Origin: Neelides folsomi
Lineage: Eukaryota > Arthropoda > Collembola > Neelipleona > Neelidae
Assembly (NCBI GenBank): GCA_034687125.1
Contig: JAQGBZ010000084.1
Span: 1-64,000 of the forward strand
Direction: 5' to 3'
DNA length: 64,000 nt
Positions 24,640 to 37,160 of this stretch are shown here, piece after piece. The notes under the pieces were generated by a model. It was not told the DNA's origin, did not search any database, and saw nothing but the letters and a program-made list of their open reading frames with translations. Position numbers and translations under genes: made by a program. How positions within the stretch are numbered: the stretch's first letter is position 1; each line of letters starts with the position of its first letter.

Positions 24640-25390
24640 CGAATAAGCGGGAGCGGACAAATCCCACATGGAGGCTCATCGACTCACGCATCAAAGGAAA
24701 CCATATAATCAAATGTATACTCGGATGCTATGTAGGATACGTGTGTCTTTATATATTAGGAACCTATCTGAATCAATATCTCTTTACTAGGTTAAGAGAG
24801 GTAACTGACGTGTATACGATCTCCGATATACTGGAGGAAGGGCGTAATTGGTTCTACATGTCCGTTCGGGCTTCTTTGGAATAAATTGGAGAGGATTCGC
24901 TAATTAAATAATTGATTGGAAAATGTGTATAATAGTCACATGGTCCGGGGATGAAGGGGGCGGGAGCTGTTTGTTCATCTTGAATATTAAGGACACGAGG
25001 GAGTGGGTGGTCCGGAGGACTCGCGTTCCCCAAATTAATTAAATGAATGAATTAATTAATCTGTCAATGGTGAGTTGAAGGGGAAGATGAAGAGAGTCCG
25101 TGTCCGGAGATTACACTCGTTTCAGCTCCAAAGGAGTGAGGAGTGAAATATGTGACTGTCCGTTTATCATAATTGGAATCCTTGGGAAAGTTGGCCGCTA
25201 ATTCCGCTCCTCTCGCCCTCCTCCTGCTTAATTTACAGATAAATTCAATTAGTGGGAGAACCCCTCTTTGATCAAATGATATCGGAGAGACATAGATCAT
25301 GGCAAGAGGCTCATTACCATTCCAGAACCTCACATGTCGGCGACAATGAACAAAGTTCACTCACTCTCCCATTTACCCATTTATAATCCT
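24640..25390. other. 3' flank of gene A
   Basis: Mixed composition, presumably 3' UTR and immediate downstream DNA. Contains the AATAAA at 24880. No other gene is seen. Confidence 0.5.
24880..24885 (+). terminator. Candidate poly(A) signal AATAAA for gene A
   Basis: The first canonical AATAAA I see after the gene A stop, about 240 nt downstream. A GT-rich stretch (AATGTGTATAAT) follows about 40 nt later. This hexamer is common by chance in AT-rich DNA. Confidence 0.3.
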
Positions 25391-28300
25391 CCCGTTCAAA
25401 GGTTTATAAGTACAAAACCACGTTTCTCATTCTTTCAATTATCCCAATAAATACAAACGAACATGAAACACATTGATTCGCAAGACCTCGTTTCAACTTC
25501 TTGGTCCTCCCAACCACTTCATGTGCTGACACCACAAATTCCTCCAGACACCACACGCCAAAACACACTCGTCTGATTATACAAGAACCAAAAACAATTA
25601 CAACAGACACATGCAAATAATGTATTTAAAAATTATTCTTAATAATTATCTATATAAATACAATGATGGCGATATGGCGAATCAATATTCTAACAGTTTC
25701 AAAAACCCTCCCAAGGCCTCTCTCTCCTAACCAGAGTTATTATATAACCACAATTGGTTAAATTCCAATTCCCTTGTATAATAATCGTTATAATTAAGAT
25801 AAAAAACTCCTTCATGGCCCTTATGCACGTTAGCTTTAACAATAATTGTCTTTGCCTTTAAGTTCTTTTTGAGTGTTGGACAAATAGTAACTTGAAATGG
25901 TCATGAAATCAAAACCCAAGTCACAATGCGAAAATATTTGAAAACGGAGTTTAATGATCAGAAGTGAAGAAAAGAGAATAATGTACATGTACCTACATTA
26001 TTTAAACTTAATGTTTGGATGTGCGGAATTGAAGTCTACGTAGAAATAATTTATTTACAATGGGTTTATAAAATAATACACATGAACGATTCTTTTCCCT
26101 CGGTCCTTAAAAACAAATGTATACGATGAGTCATTATATTGTGAAATTAACATTAAAATTCTTTCTTAAACATGCTGAAAAAAATTATGTAAATGGAGAA
26201 AAATGTATCGTTGAATGTTGAAGCTATTGTAATTTATTATAATTACCTTTGTTACAATGCTATTAGATGTACACTCTGTGCTACTGGATATTTTTAAAAA
26301 TAAATCCGATCAATTGTTGCATCATTATGTCTTAGGATAATATTACGCAAAATATTAAAGATCTTTTTAGGATATAGTTTAATAATTTATATATGAAATT
26401 ATTAATCTTTATTAAATACCTACGTATAATATATATAATCATATATAGATACAATTAATATCTAGTTTATCTTCAATGTATACACTTATTATACGAAATG
26501 GTTCATTCTTTAATCATGAAATTGTTTATTATTTATACCTACTTCTATACCTATAATACTAAATACATATAAATATAATGTATGTAATAAATATAAATAA
26601 ATGTGAAATTAGAGTACACCAATAAACGATTTTGTTTTCTCTTCACGAATGATTTGTAAATAACTAAAGCATTCAATATTTTTCTCATTAGTCGAATACG
26701 ATGATCTTCTGTACCTCTATTAAATTTATAAATAAAATGCATGTTTACCGTTATATAATAACTATATATTAAACATTCTCTAATAAAGAAATATCTTTAA
26801 ATATTCAAATTACTGACTAGTTATTTACTTTAAACGTATTCAATGTAAATTTTTAAAACCATTCACATTTATTTATTAAAAATATGATTCAGTATGTTAT
26901 TTAAGACAAGATTCTCGAGCGTGACTCATTAAATGCTTTTTCTTTGTCAACGTGAATTGTAAGCATTTCTTGGATTCAATCATAATAAATAAAATAATAA
27001 GAATTATATAATTATGTAAGTAAAAGCTGTATAAATGTGAAATTATTTAAATAGTATAATTAGTAATTGTTTCTAGTTGTATTGCACATATAGTTTGTTA
27101 ATAGAACTTCATTGAAAAATGAGAAAAATGTTTACATGTAAAATTGGATACCTAGGTATGTATGTGTGTAATTAATACGCACATTAGGTACCTATAGTAA
27201 TTATGATTAGAAGAAAAATGAACACGAGAGGTAACTAATATTTAAATTAATTTAATCCTTGAAGAAAATGATGTAAAGTTGAAGGCGAATGTGCGATCTT
27301 GGATTTCTCATTTTGTATGGGTGATAAATTCATCATAATGTACAAGTCATAGTTGTTAATGACTCGAATGAATATTAAAAAAAACTTTATGAGACTCCTA
27401 GTAATCAATGTATTTAAATAGTCAATTTACGAAATAATAATTTATAATTTTCACTTAAAACACAATAATTTATCATTTAAAAATTCATATTAAATATTGC
27501 ATTCATGACTTTTGAGGTTTTGGTTTTGATCATGTAATTTGAATCATTTCTAATAATAATGGACAAAAGAGTTGATAAAAAGATTAAATGTCGTCTAAAA
27601 ATGATTGATTCATTATAAAAATTATTTCATAATGCTATGGAATAATAAATCCCGCTTGAGCCAGTTTTGTTTATTTTTTATTTCTATTATTTTAAAAATA
27701 TAAGTAGAAACATACAATATGAGATGGATAATTTTTCAAGTTTAGATTTTGGTTTGATTTAAGAGTCTGTAATTGGGTAATAGAGGAAAGATGTGTTCAA
27801 CAACCTGTATGTAATGGATAATGTTCAAGTTGAGTATAAGTAGGATAATAAATGATCATATTCCGTAACATAATCAATTCCATTTCGAAATAAAAAACAT
27901 ATTATTATTTTCATGGATATTTTTTATTGAAAAATGATAGTTAAAGTTAAATATTTAAGCTATCAAGTTTTCACTAATCAAGTTCAGCCTTATAAATACT
28001 TATATAAATATCGGCATGTTGCTTTTATAGCTTCAAATAAATACAAAATACGATACAATACATACACGAATATGTATGTTCATATACCTTACATGTAATT
28101 ATTTGTATTTAAGTATATTTCTTACCTATATAGGTACACATACAGGTAGTTCTTTACATAGAAACTTAACCAGCTTTAAATGTCCATTAAATGTACTGTT
28201 AATAGAGATACTTTTTATATCTTTCTTTCTTACAATAAAATCTTATATAAAATTAGAATATAAATTATAAGTTAAAATGGTGAAAAGTTTTAAGTTATGT

Positions 28301-28500
28301 GAAATAAAAATACTTTCATAAAAGAGCACTTGGTTGATAATTTAATTTCTTCCATCATTGGATTTTGAAAAGGGATAAAATTTAGGTGGGTATTAAAGCT
28401 AATAAAATAAGTTTGCAAATTTCCTTTTTACAGTCCTAAATAGACGAATAGACTATAAAAAGTTGAATAAGAAGGGTTAAAGTTGAAATGAGATTTGTCC
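25391..28500. other. AT-rich gene-free block
   Basis: Very AT-rich, with many TAGGTA/TACCTA words (for example TTAGGTACCTATAG near 27184 and ACCTATATAGGTA near 28124). No recognisable gene, repeat family or RNA. Confidence 0.6.
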
Positions 28501-30950
28501 GGATTTATTGTTTTATTCGAGCTGTTGGATTTTCTGGTAGGTCAGAGGAGTTTTGAGAGTTTGTCAAAGAATTGAAATTAGGAGGGATCGAGCCGTTTGA
28601 AGGAGGAGAAATTGGAAGATGATCATGGAAGTTAAGTGAGTAGGGGAAGATAAAAGAGGACGAGATATTTGGAAAGTTTGTGGTGAGGGAAGTTGGGAGT
28701 ATATAGAGTTTGATAGGCAATTGGTTGTAATGAAGTTGTAATGGGTTTGATGAGTTGGGAAAATGTAATGATCATTTGGGGAAACATTAACCAGGATTTC
28801 TCATTTAGACTTCCCTGCCTCCAGGCCTTCAGTTGGATTCCCTTCATACTCCCACAAACTTTTCTCCTCCAATCCCTTCCAAATCCTCCATGCATCACTT
28901 CGGCTCAATCATCTCATTTGCAATCTAGGACAAATAGGAGGTTGTGTGTGCGAGACTCCCTTCGCAATCAGTCGAGGGGCTCTAATAACAACTCAACCCT
29001 AATTGTTCCAAAGCCTCCATTTGTCAAAGGATCCTCCTCAATTACCCACACTTTTCTTAAATGCCCATCATCACTCACTCTCAAGAACCTCTTCCACAAA
29101 TTAGCATTTCCACATCATTCCTCTCTTAATTCCCTCCTTTCCCTTTAAATGCTCTCTCAAGTCCTTTAAACCATTTGTTATTAAAACTATTCCTCCTCCC
29201 TTTTCCTCCCAATGCCTTCAATCTTTACACCGCCAACTCAATATGAACGCCTTTGCTCAATTCATTTAATTCAAGCTCGAAATGATCCAACTTGGGCAAG
29301 GTTTTTAATCTCATCGATTGAACCATTGGAAGAAAGGACCTGGTTTGGATGGGGAATTTAAACCATAATTTCTGAGGGGGTAATTAAGGAAGATAAGTTT
29401 GGGAAAATATTCATTGTATTGTGGCTCGGTCACAATGGGCAGATGAATGGAGAGAACTCTGAAGTGAGTCCCAGTGGGAGAAAGAAGCGACTAATAATAT
29501 TAAGAGTTTCTCAAGTTTCCCTGTCTCCGAAATGATAAGATCTCTTTGCCTCCACAAATCTTTCCTCGAAAAGTTGGGAGTCCCTTGGAATCGGAGGTAA
29601 TTGCTGTAGAAATGAGCTTCTAACTTATATTTCCCAGCCATTTGTCCCTCCCTTTGTTTTATGCCCTTGGAGACTAACACAATTAGACGTTGAGTAATGA
29701 CGCTTTCCTCCTGACGACGGAGCTCAAAAACCAACTTTCTCAGTCGGTCTCAAAAGTTAAACTTTTCATTCCTCATCATTTCCCGATGTTCCTACAGGTC
29801 ACCCAAGGCGGGGTTTTGAGTGGGGGGCATTGAGGCGGGTCGCCATTGCTCACACCCACGGCTCCAATTTGAAAAGACAAATGACTCAATTCCTTCCGGT
29901 CAGGGATCGTTCACTCGGGCTAATTGCAAAGTAAATTGATCTACAGCTCTCTCAACTTGATACTTTTATCAAACAAATCGTCCCATTAACTTCATTGGCA
30001 ACCTCCGCGCGTTCCCAATATTCCTCGGATTGAGGGAATCGGGAATTGAACTTGTTTTTAAAAGGTTCGAAGGTTCATTGAGGGTGAGTAATTCTCTTTT
30101 AATGGTTTATGGAAATGTAGTTGGTGAGGAGGAAAAAATATAAAGTGACAGGTTTGTGGTCCCTGCTGAAATATGGAGAATCTTGTATCAATAGATAAAT
30201 GGGGAATAAAGCGGCGGGCAGGGATGAATAAATGGAAGTATGGAGATGACAGGCGGCCCATGAAAGAGAGGGTGGAGGGTTCCATTATTAAATTATCCTT
30301 TATTTCCCCGCTTATTGATGATTGTTCATTTATCTCCATTTGAGTCTCCGCACCCGTTTCTCTCCTCCCTCGCTCTCAACGACCACGACCCATCATCATC
30401 CCACGGTCAAATGTATTCTCAGACCTATCTGTGAGAAACGTCGACAGCTCCCGCTCTCTGACACACGCACCACTCTGGAGCGGATCAAGCTCACAAAGGG
30501 GATGGATGACTCCGGGACTCATGTGGGGATCTCTCAAATGAGAGTCAAATGAGGAACTTAATGAGGATAAGTTAAAATTGAACGCTGCACTTCACTCATT
30601 GTGCAAAAGAGAGGGTTCCCCAGCACAAATGAACCATCAACGGTTCGAGAGAACAAGAGACCATTTATCCCATCTGCGAACCCCAGGATTCTTCCCATTT
30701 TAATCTAATTACATGGGCTGTACATGTACTTGCTAAATCCACTCCTGGATTCCATATGTCTTTCATTTTACCCCGACCCTCACTAAATAAATACTGACAA
30801 TTGTATTGATCCCCAAGGGGAAACAAACTTTCTCTTCCCACTCACATAATCACTTTAGATTCACCCACATAAGGAATCATTTAGGTCTTCATACCAATAC
30901 CCTTAGATTATCGCCATGTATTGGATACTTATATTGTAAATACATTGTGC
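28501..30950. other. Gene-free block of intermediate composition
   Basis: Sharp rise in GC relative to the preceding block. Open frames on both strands (28741-29148, 29411-29734) show no domain. Nothing else recognised. Confidence 0.5.
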
Positions 30951-31760
30951 ATTGATAAAGTGCTAACTAACTATTAACCATGTACGTATCCTACATAGGG
31001 TACATATGTTATGTTATCTAATATTTATATGTATTTATGTATGCACAGTATACTTAGGTATTTATGAATTATATGAAGTTAGGTAAATAGATGTTATACA
31101 GAAGTATTTACATCTAGGTATGTATATACAATGTGCTTCATTTTTCATGTTAAAAGTCAAATTTTCATGTGAAGTTTTGGTGTAAAGACGTTTATCTTCG
31201 GATGTTATGTCATTTACTTCTATTTATGTCATAATTCTCATAATACTTTTTCACGTTTGATGTGTTATGAATTTATATATGGGGCCATTTCTTACCCATT
31301 TACGATTCAAGCACTATGAGCCATGAGGGTTTAAAAAGTAAAGTCATTGGAAGTAAAGTTTCGAGAACAGGCATAATTTGTTATAGGAAAGAGGAAGGAA
31401 ACGTGAAAGCGAAGGTAAGTTGATGGGAGTAAAAACTCAATGTGGAAATTCAAAAATCTCATTTAGGAAAGGAAAAGATAATTTTATATACATTCAAAAA
31501 CCAAGGGTTAAAAGTTAAAATGTTTAAAAATGATGCAAAAGTATGAAAATATTACTCAAATAATCAAAGTTAAACTAAAAGTATTAAATCTTGTAAATTC
31601 TTATAATTGACTACACATATACCATACATTGTATACATAATACACATATAAAGCATCTTATAATTAATAATGTTCTTAAATGTTCTTTCAGTCTATGGAT
31701 GTTTTTATAAGGAAGATTAATTGATTTAACTTAAGTATACTTAAATGATTTAAGCAAGGT
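30951..31760. other. AT-rich block with TAC/TAGGTA words
   Basis: Short AT-rich segment with TAGGTA/TACATA words. An AAG|GTAAGTTG string at about 31410 resembles a donor site but has no plausible exon before it. No gene recognised. Confidence 0.5.
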
Positions 31761-34700
31761 ATAACATATGAATTTATTGGATTTGTGGGGGAAAGTGAAT
31801 CACTCATCTGTTGAATTATCCTTGGTACCTTTTGAGTCGACGTTTTCCTTTGTCCCTCCACTCCATATCTCACTCTGGAGTCATTTTGTGAGAAATGTGT
31901 CTTTTTCCCTTCTCATTCCATTATTACATGAGTTACATACTCATTTATCTCAATGTCGTACTTCGTTTTCTCCACTGGATGAAAGCAAATGTTCCTCATT
32001 TGATGACCCGCCTTTTCCCCCATTTCCGCCAAAATCCATTCCTTTTTATTGCATTCCCTCCTATTACGTTATCTATAAGTAAAAAAGGGAAAAAGTCCAT
32101 TTGTAAAATACCCTCATGACATTTCGACATGGTGGGTGTTGTGTGAGGGGAAACTAATGCTGGGGAAACCTTTTCTATCTGTCTCCATTTTCTACGGGGT
32201 CGACCTGAGGCCGAAATTCAATTACTAAGAATCTATCTCAATCAAATTATTATTTCAAGATCCTTCCGGTCAATCGGAGGAGATGAAGAAGAAAACGAGG
32301 CCTATTAACAATTACTTCTTCCCTTAACCCTATCTTTTCCTTCATCCACTTCCCTTCATTTGATTCACTTTACCTCCCTTGGCTTTTTATCATTACGTTA
32401 TTTATATAGTCGATTAAGGAGATATACACTTAGTAGATATCATACATTTATCTTATGGTGAATTATCATAATAATCGCATCAAATAATTCTCTTTATTGA
32501 GGGCCGACATTAATTAAATATTATTTTGGCCGATAAGAGAAATCGAATTTTTTTTATTGTTCCCTTTTGAATGAAAGGGCCAGAGATGGAAAGATAGGAA
32601 AGGGAGTCTTTTTGTTGATGATATCTAAAAATGGGTGTAAATGAAAAAAAATGATGAAATTTTTATTCGACCCGTCGGGTCTAACTGAATTTGTGTGGAA
32701 GTCATCTGGAAAGGTGTCAATATGAACTGTCGCTCCTCAACTGTGAACCAATGACTTCGGGGCCTTGCGGACGATGAGGAGTAAAAGGAAGTGATAGAGG
32801 GGGAAAAAGAGAGCAAATAAAAAGAATAAACATGTCCCTACACTTTGAACTTCACTGATTCTTTATAACTTTCTCTCTTTCACAGCTTTTCAAGAGATGA
32901 TAATTGGAGTTTTGTTTAACATTTTTTACCAACACAGTATTTAACTGAATTAAAAAGAACTAGAATTTTTATCCTAAAAATTTTCTATTATTTAGAATAT
33001 CATTATTACAATTACTTAAGACTGAAATATTTAAATAGTTAGAAATAGTGTCGTGAATAATTAAGTAGTAAAAGGAAACAAAATTTGTGAACAATTCTGA
33101 GAAATTAATGGACATTTGTGATCATGCAAATAAATACGTATTGGTTGTTTTGCGAATAAATGGAATTTATAGCTCAATAGAGATCTCAATTTCCATTTGG
33201 TAAGGAAGAGGAGAATGGAAAGGAGGAATTAAGCCGAATTACAATTTGAACCTAAAGTCCTTAAATATATAAACGCAGTTAATTAAAGTTCCCACGTACA
33301 ATTAACCGGGGATTGATAAGGACATGGACTTTTCCTAATGGAGAGTTCAGAAGGGAGAAGGCGTATTGATCGGCGAGGAAGCTGAATTTACTGTGTGAGA
33401 TTCCTTGAGAAGAACAATTACTAGCTAATTGAAGAGGTGCTTTGAGTAATAGATAGGTCCTTCCGCCGACCGTAATGGGGAATGGTAATTGAGAAGTCGG
33501 GAGAAAGTTTGGGAGTAATGAGCTTCCGCCCTCGGTTTATGCAAATGATCCAGAGGGAGGAGAGATATGGAGATTGGGGCAGATTGGGGAAAGAAGAGGA
33601 ATCTTCTTGAGATAATCTTCTGTGGCATCCCAAGTGCCATAATAGACACCTGCTACGATCTTATAATTCTCTATGTTCCCTACAAAGCCTAATCCCTTTG
33701 CTAGTTATCCTAAGCCGGCGTGTTCTACGAGGACGCTAACACTCACTTAGGACCGGGAAATGAGGAGGTTCATGAGCCCCTCATAAAATAATAAGGAAGA
33801 CGTTGAGGGGAGAAAAATGCCGTCGCGAGCCTAATTACTCACCCGGATACATCAAATGATCCAACGGCTTCCTCATGAGCGGGAAAAGACTTTCAAATTA
33901 CATTAGATTAACGATCATATGCTGCCAACAACAAACCCACTCATCCTTCCATGGAGAATTAAACTTCAGGTCCCATCTAATACACTTATCTAATCAACTT
34001 CATCCATAGAACTCCATAAGGATAATAAAATATATAAGAACAATTACAGTACACATACAATATACCATAATACATATCTAAAAAACCCTCTTTGCATTCC
34101 CACACCCCACTTGGTGAATTCTTTTACAATTTCCATATTCAGACCAATTTGGAGAGTTTTCATATACCAGAATGTGTATGGTACATATACATACTAATAT
34201 ATGTAACATGGTGATATGAAACAGAATTTTTTAAAAATTTGAGACACGTGTTTTTAATATGATATACTTAGTCCTTGGTACATAAAAGCCTTAGTGAATT
34301 ACTCGCAAGTGTGGAGATGTTGGATTCATGTCTTGTAGATCATTCAGTATATCTTCCATATGAGTCCATAAAAGAAGGGTGAATATTCTTTGGTATAACT
34401 TTTAGTTAACATGGACCTTAATCTACTCATAAAGGAGAAAGGAAGAGATGAGGAGTTTTTTTAATTCCTCCCAAGGAGATTCGTTCCTTTCCCTCCTTTC
34501 AACTTCTTTAATCTTTCTTTTATAATGAAGGGAATTTCCCCTTCTTTTTTTAATTAGCCTCTTTTCTCCTCTTTCCACTCGATGGACGACCTTAATAAAT
34601 ACACACTGAATATATCTACCACCCAGGTCCCCTGTATTTAAGGTTGACATTCATTAAAATCTTTATACCAATTGAAAATTTCCTGTACAAAGTAATTAAA

Positions 34701-36000
34701 AGTAATTATTAATTACCTGCAGATAAGTAATTAATATTTGGAAATTGTGAAACTATTAATAATTGTAATTGTATAGATAATTGAATAAAATTGGTTCGTA
34801 GGTTAATACAGAGAATTGTCTGGTGTCATTATAATTGTGAAGGCTATTATCTAAATATTGGTAATGATGGGAATGAGAGATCAATTATTAAATTGGGAGG
34901 GAAATGTTCATTTGAAAGGGTGAAAGTGCTGAAGAAGCGTAAAAGTGTATCTGGAGCCGGACGGAGATAAAGTGCCGGTGGGAGAGGCGGAAAAACTTTG
35001 AGTAAATGTTTTATTAGGGAAGAGGAATTGGAAGTGTTATTCTTTCTCAATGTTATTATTGAGATAAGAGTTGAGGGAGTCAGAGTTGAAGCCCGGGCCT
35101 CATAGGATCTAGGGGAGATAAGGAGACGAAGATGGGGAAGTTGATGAAGAAGGATCAAAAACGATAATTTTACAGCTTTTAGGGAAATTGGAGGCGTAGG
35201 AGTGGTGGGGCCGCAATTCGTCAGGGGGACTGGATATAAGGGAGAGTCTGGAGATCGGACTCACTGCACATTTACTTGATTGAATTCTTTCTCATTTAGA
35301 TAATGGTCAGCCGTTACTTTTACTTCTTCGGGAGTTGGGTGGGTTTGGAGAGGGATTGGATTCCAACTTCGCTACCAGCGGGTTCTTTCTCAAACTTCCG
35401 CCGTCCAACCCAGTCCGAACACTTGAACCTCTTAACAGCATCAGCTTCCGCTGTCTAATTCGTCTTAATATCATGTCCGCCACTGATCCTATAAATTCTG
35501 TTAAAAAACGATTGCCCCTCCTTCAACCTTCCCCTTCACTTCGCTCGTTCCCTTCCACTTTCTTCATTAGACCTACTTTATTTAATAAGGCCAACTATCC
35601 AATCTTTTATAATCCTCTTTATTTCAACTTACATTTTTAGATTGGCTTAAATATCCAACTTATTCACAATTTATTAAATACTCCCAAAGTCATTTTAAAC
35701 TAATTTACATATATCATCATAATAACAATCTGTATTAGGAAAGGAGGGACAATGAACATGAAAGTAATGTGAATAATAATATTCAAATAAACTCTGGATT
35801 AAAATAGAGTTTAAGGGATTAAATGGGCCATAAATCACGAGGACATTTGAAGGAAATCCTTTGGTTGTGTGAAGGTATGATGAATTATAAATTTTAAAAT
35901 TAATCGGCCGCCTTATTAATAACATGGGAATAAAAGGGTTGTCGGATGGGCTTGAGGTTAATGGATGGGGAATTGAGACTCTTTCCCGGGTGATGGATGG
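31761..36000. other. Gene-free block, mixed composition
   Basis: Alternating AT-rich (32.9-33.2, 33.9-34.4, 34.6-34.9 kb) and moderate-GC segments. A dense patch of TAATTA words lies at 34690-34735. Such words match homeodomain cores but are expected here. No gene recognised. Confidence 0.5.
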
Positions 36001-37160
36001 AACCGGCGGCGGTTGAGGCCGGAGAGATCATTAGTGACAATGCATTAATAACATTAAAGAGGAGCGGAAATCAAGAGGGTGGCGGATTGTCGTCTTCGCC
36101 CACCGCCGTCCTCCGACCACAATTGCTGTACTTAAATGAATGGCGGCCTGCCACGGAACACAAGTGAGATGTCATTTGGTCCGTCGTAAATCATGGGAAT
36201 TTATGAATGCGAAAGTCAGGGCGAGAGCCAGTTAGTGGATTGTGGGTGACTCCTTCAATCTCCCCCTACCATTACGACCTTACTTAAGTTCCTACGAGCC
36301 CCCTGCCCGGACAGAGAATGGTCCTAATGCAGAGTCCTTACCTTCTTCCTCCATTATCCTCTCAACTTCTCCTCCCGCCCGGATTTCCCGGAAAGAATGG
36401 GGAATGATGAACTTTGGAGGTTCCTCCAACTCCAGCTGTCTCCTCACCATTTATCGTTTTCTCCGCCGAGAATCAACGTCAAGCCCTGGTGGAAACATAT
36501 TTACCAAAGCCCCCATTTCACTCCATTTGAATACACTTCTCCTCGATGGCTCCGCTCTCGACCCTCCGCCCAATCCTGAAAGAAATCCTTTAATGCCATT
36601 ATGTTTATTTTTCTGATTTATTATCTCTGCCGTCTTTGAACTCCCAAATCCTTCCCTCCTCCGATTCTCTTCATCTCCGCTGATGACCCTCGTCAAAACC
36701 CAGGATCCACTTGAAACCCGAACGGAAGTTGGCACATTGGAGCTTATGATGTTTGCATATCACCGGAGGAATCCTCTGATATTTGACACGGGAATGAATG
36801 GACAGTGGCTCAAGGACTTCTTTGACACATCTAATAATCCCGCACTCGTCCGACTCCCCGGAACACGAGAAGGTGTGAAGTGGGAGCGGGAATGAAACCA
36901 AACCATTGTTACTTCCTCTTTGAGTGGTCCTTTTAATGGGAAATGAACATCCCCACCCCTGGCCTACTTGAGTATTCGGAGGGCGCGGGAGCTTATGAAT
37001 GCTACTTGATATACATGGAGGGGGTGAGTGGAAAACGAGAGAGTCCTGCATACACAAATCTCCCTCTCATCTCTCTTTCTCTCTCTGAGGTTATAATATC
37101 AGTAAGTAGATTATTACTCCTCCGGACCCTTTCCCAGACGACTCGCATTCCACATTTTCG
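36001..37160. other. GC-richer block midway between the two LMO genes
   Basis: GC-rich start (GGCGGCGG and CACCGCCGTC near 36.0-36.1 kb) and overlapping open frames on both strands up to about 128 codons, none with a recognisable domain. It stands out in composition from its AT-rich surroundings. Confidence 0.45.

Noticed and set aside
34690-34735. Cluster of TAATTA words as a homeodomain enhancer
   Set aside because: Such words are expected at this AT content, and no independent evidence such as conservation is available here.
36451-37057. Overlapping long frames on both strands at 36.2-37.1 kb
   Set aside because: Mutually overlapping, no recognised domain, and explained by the GC-richer composition, which lowers stop frequency.
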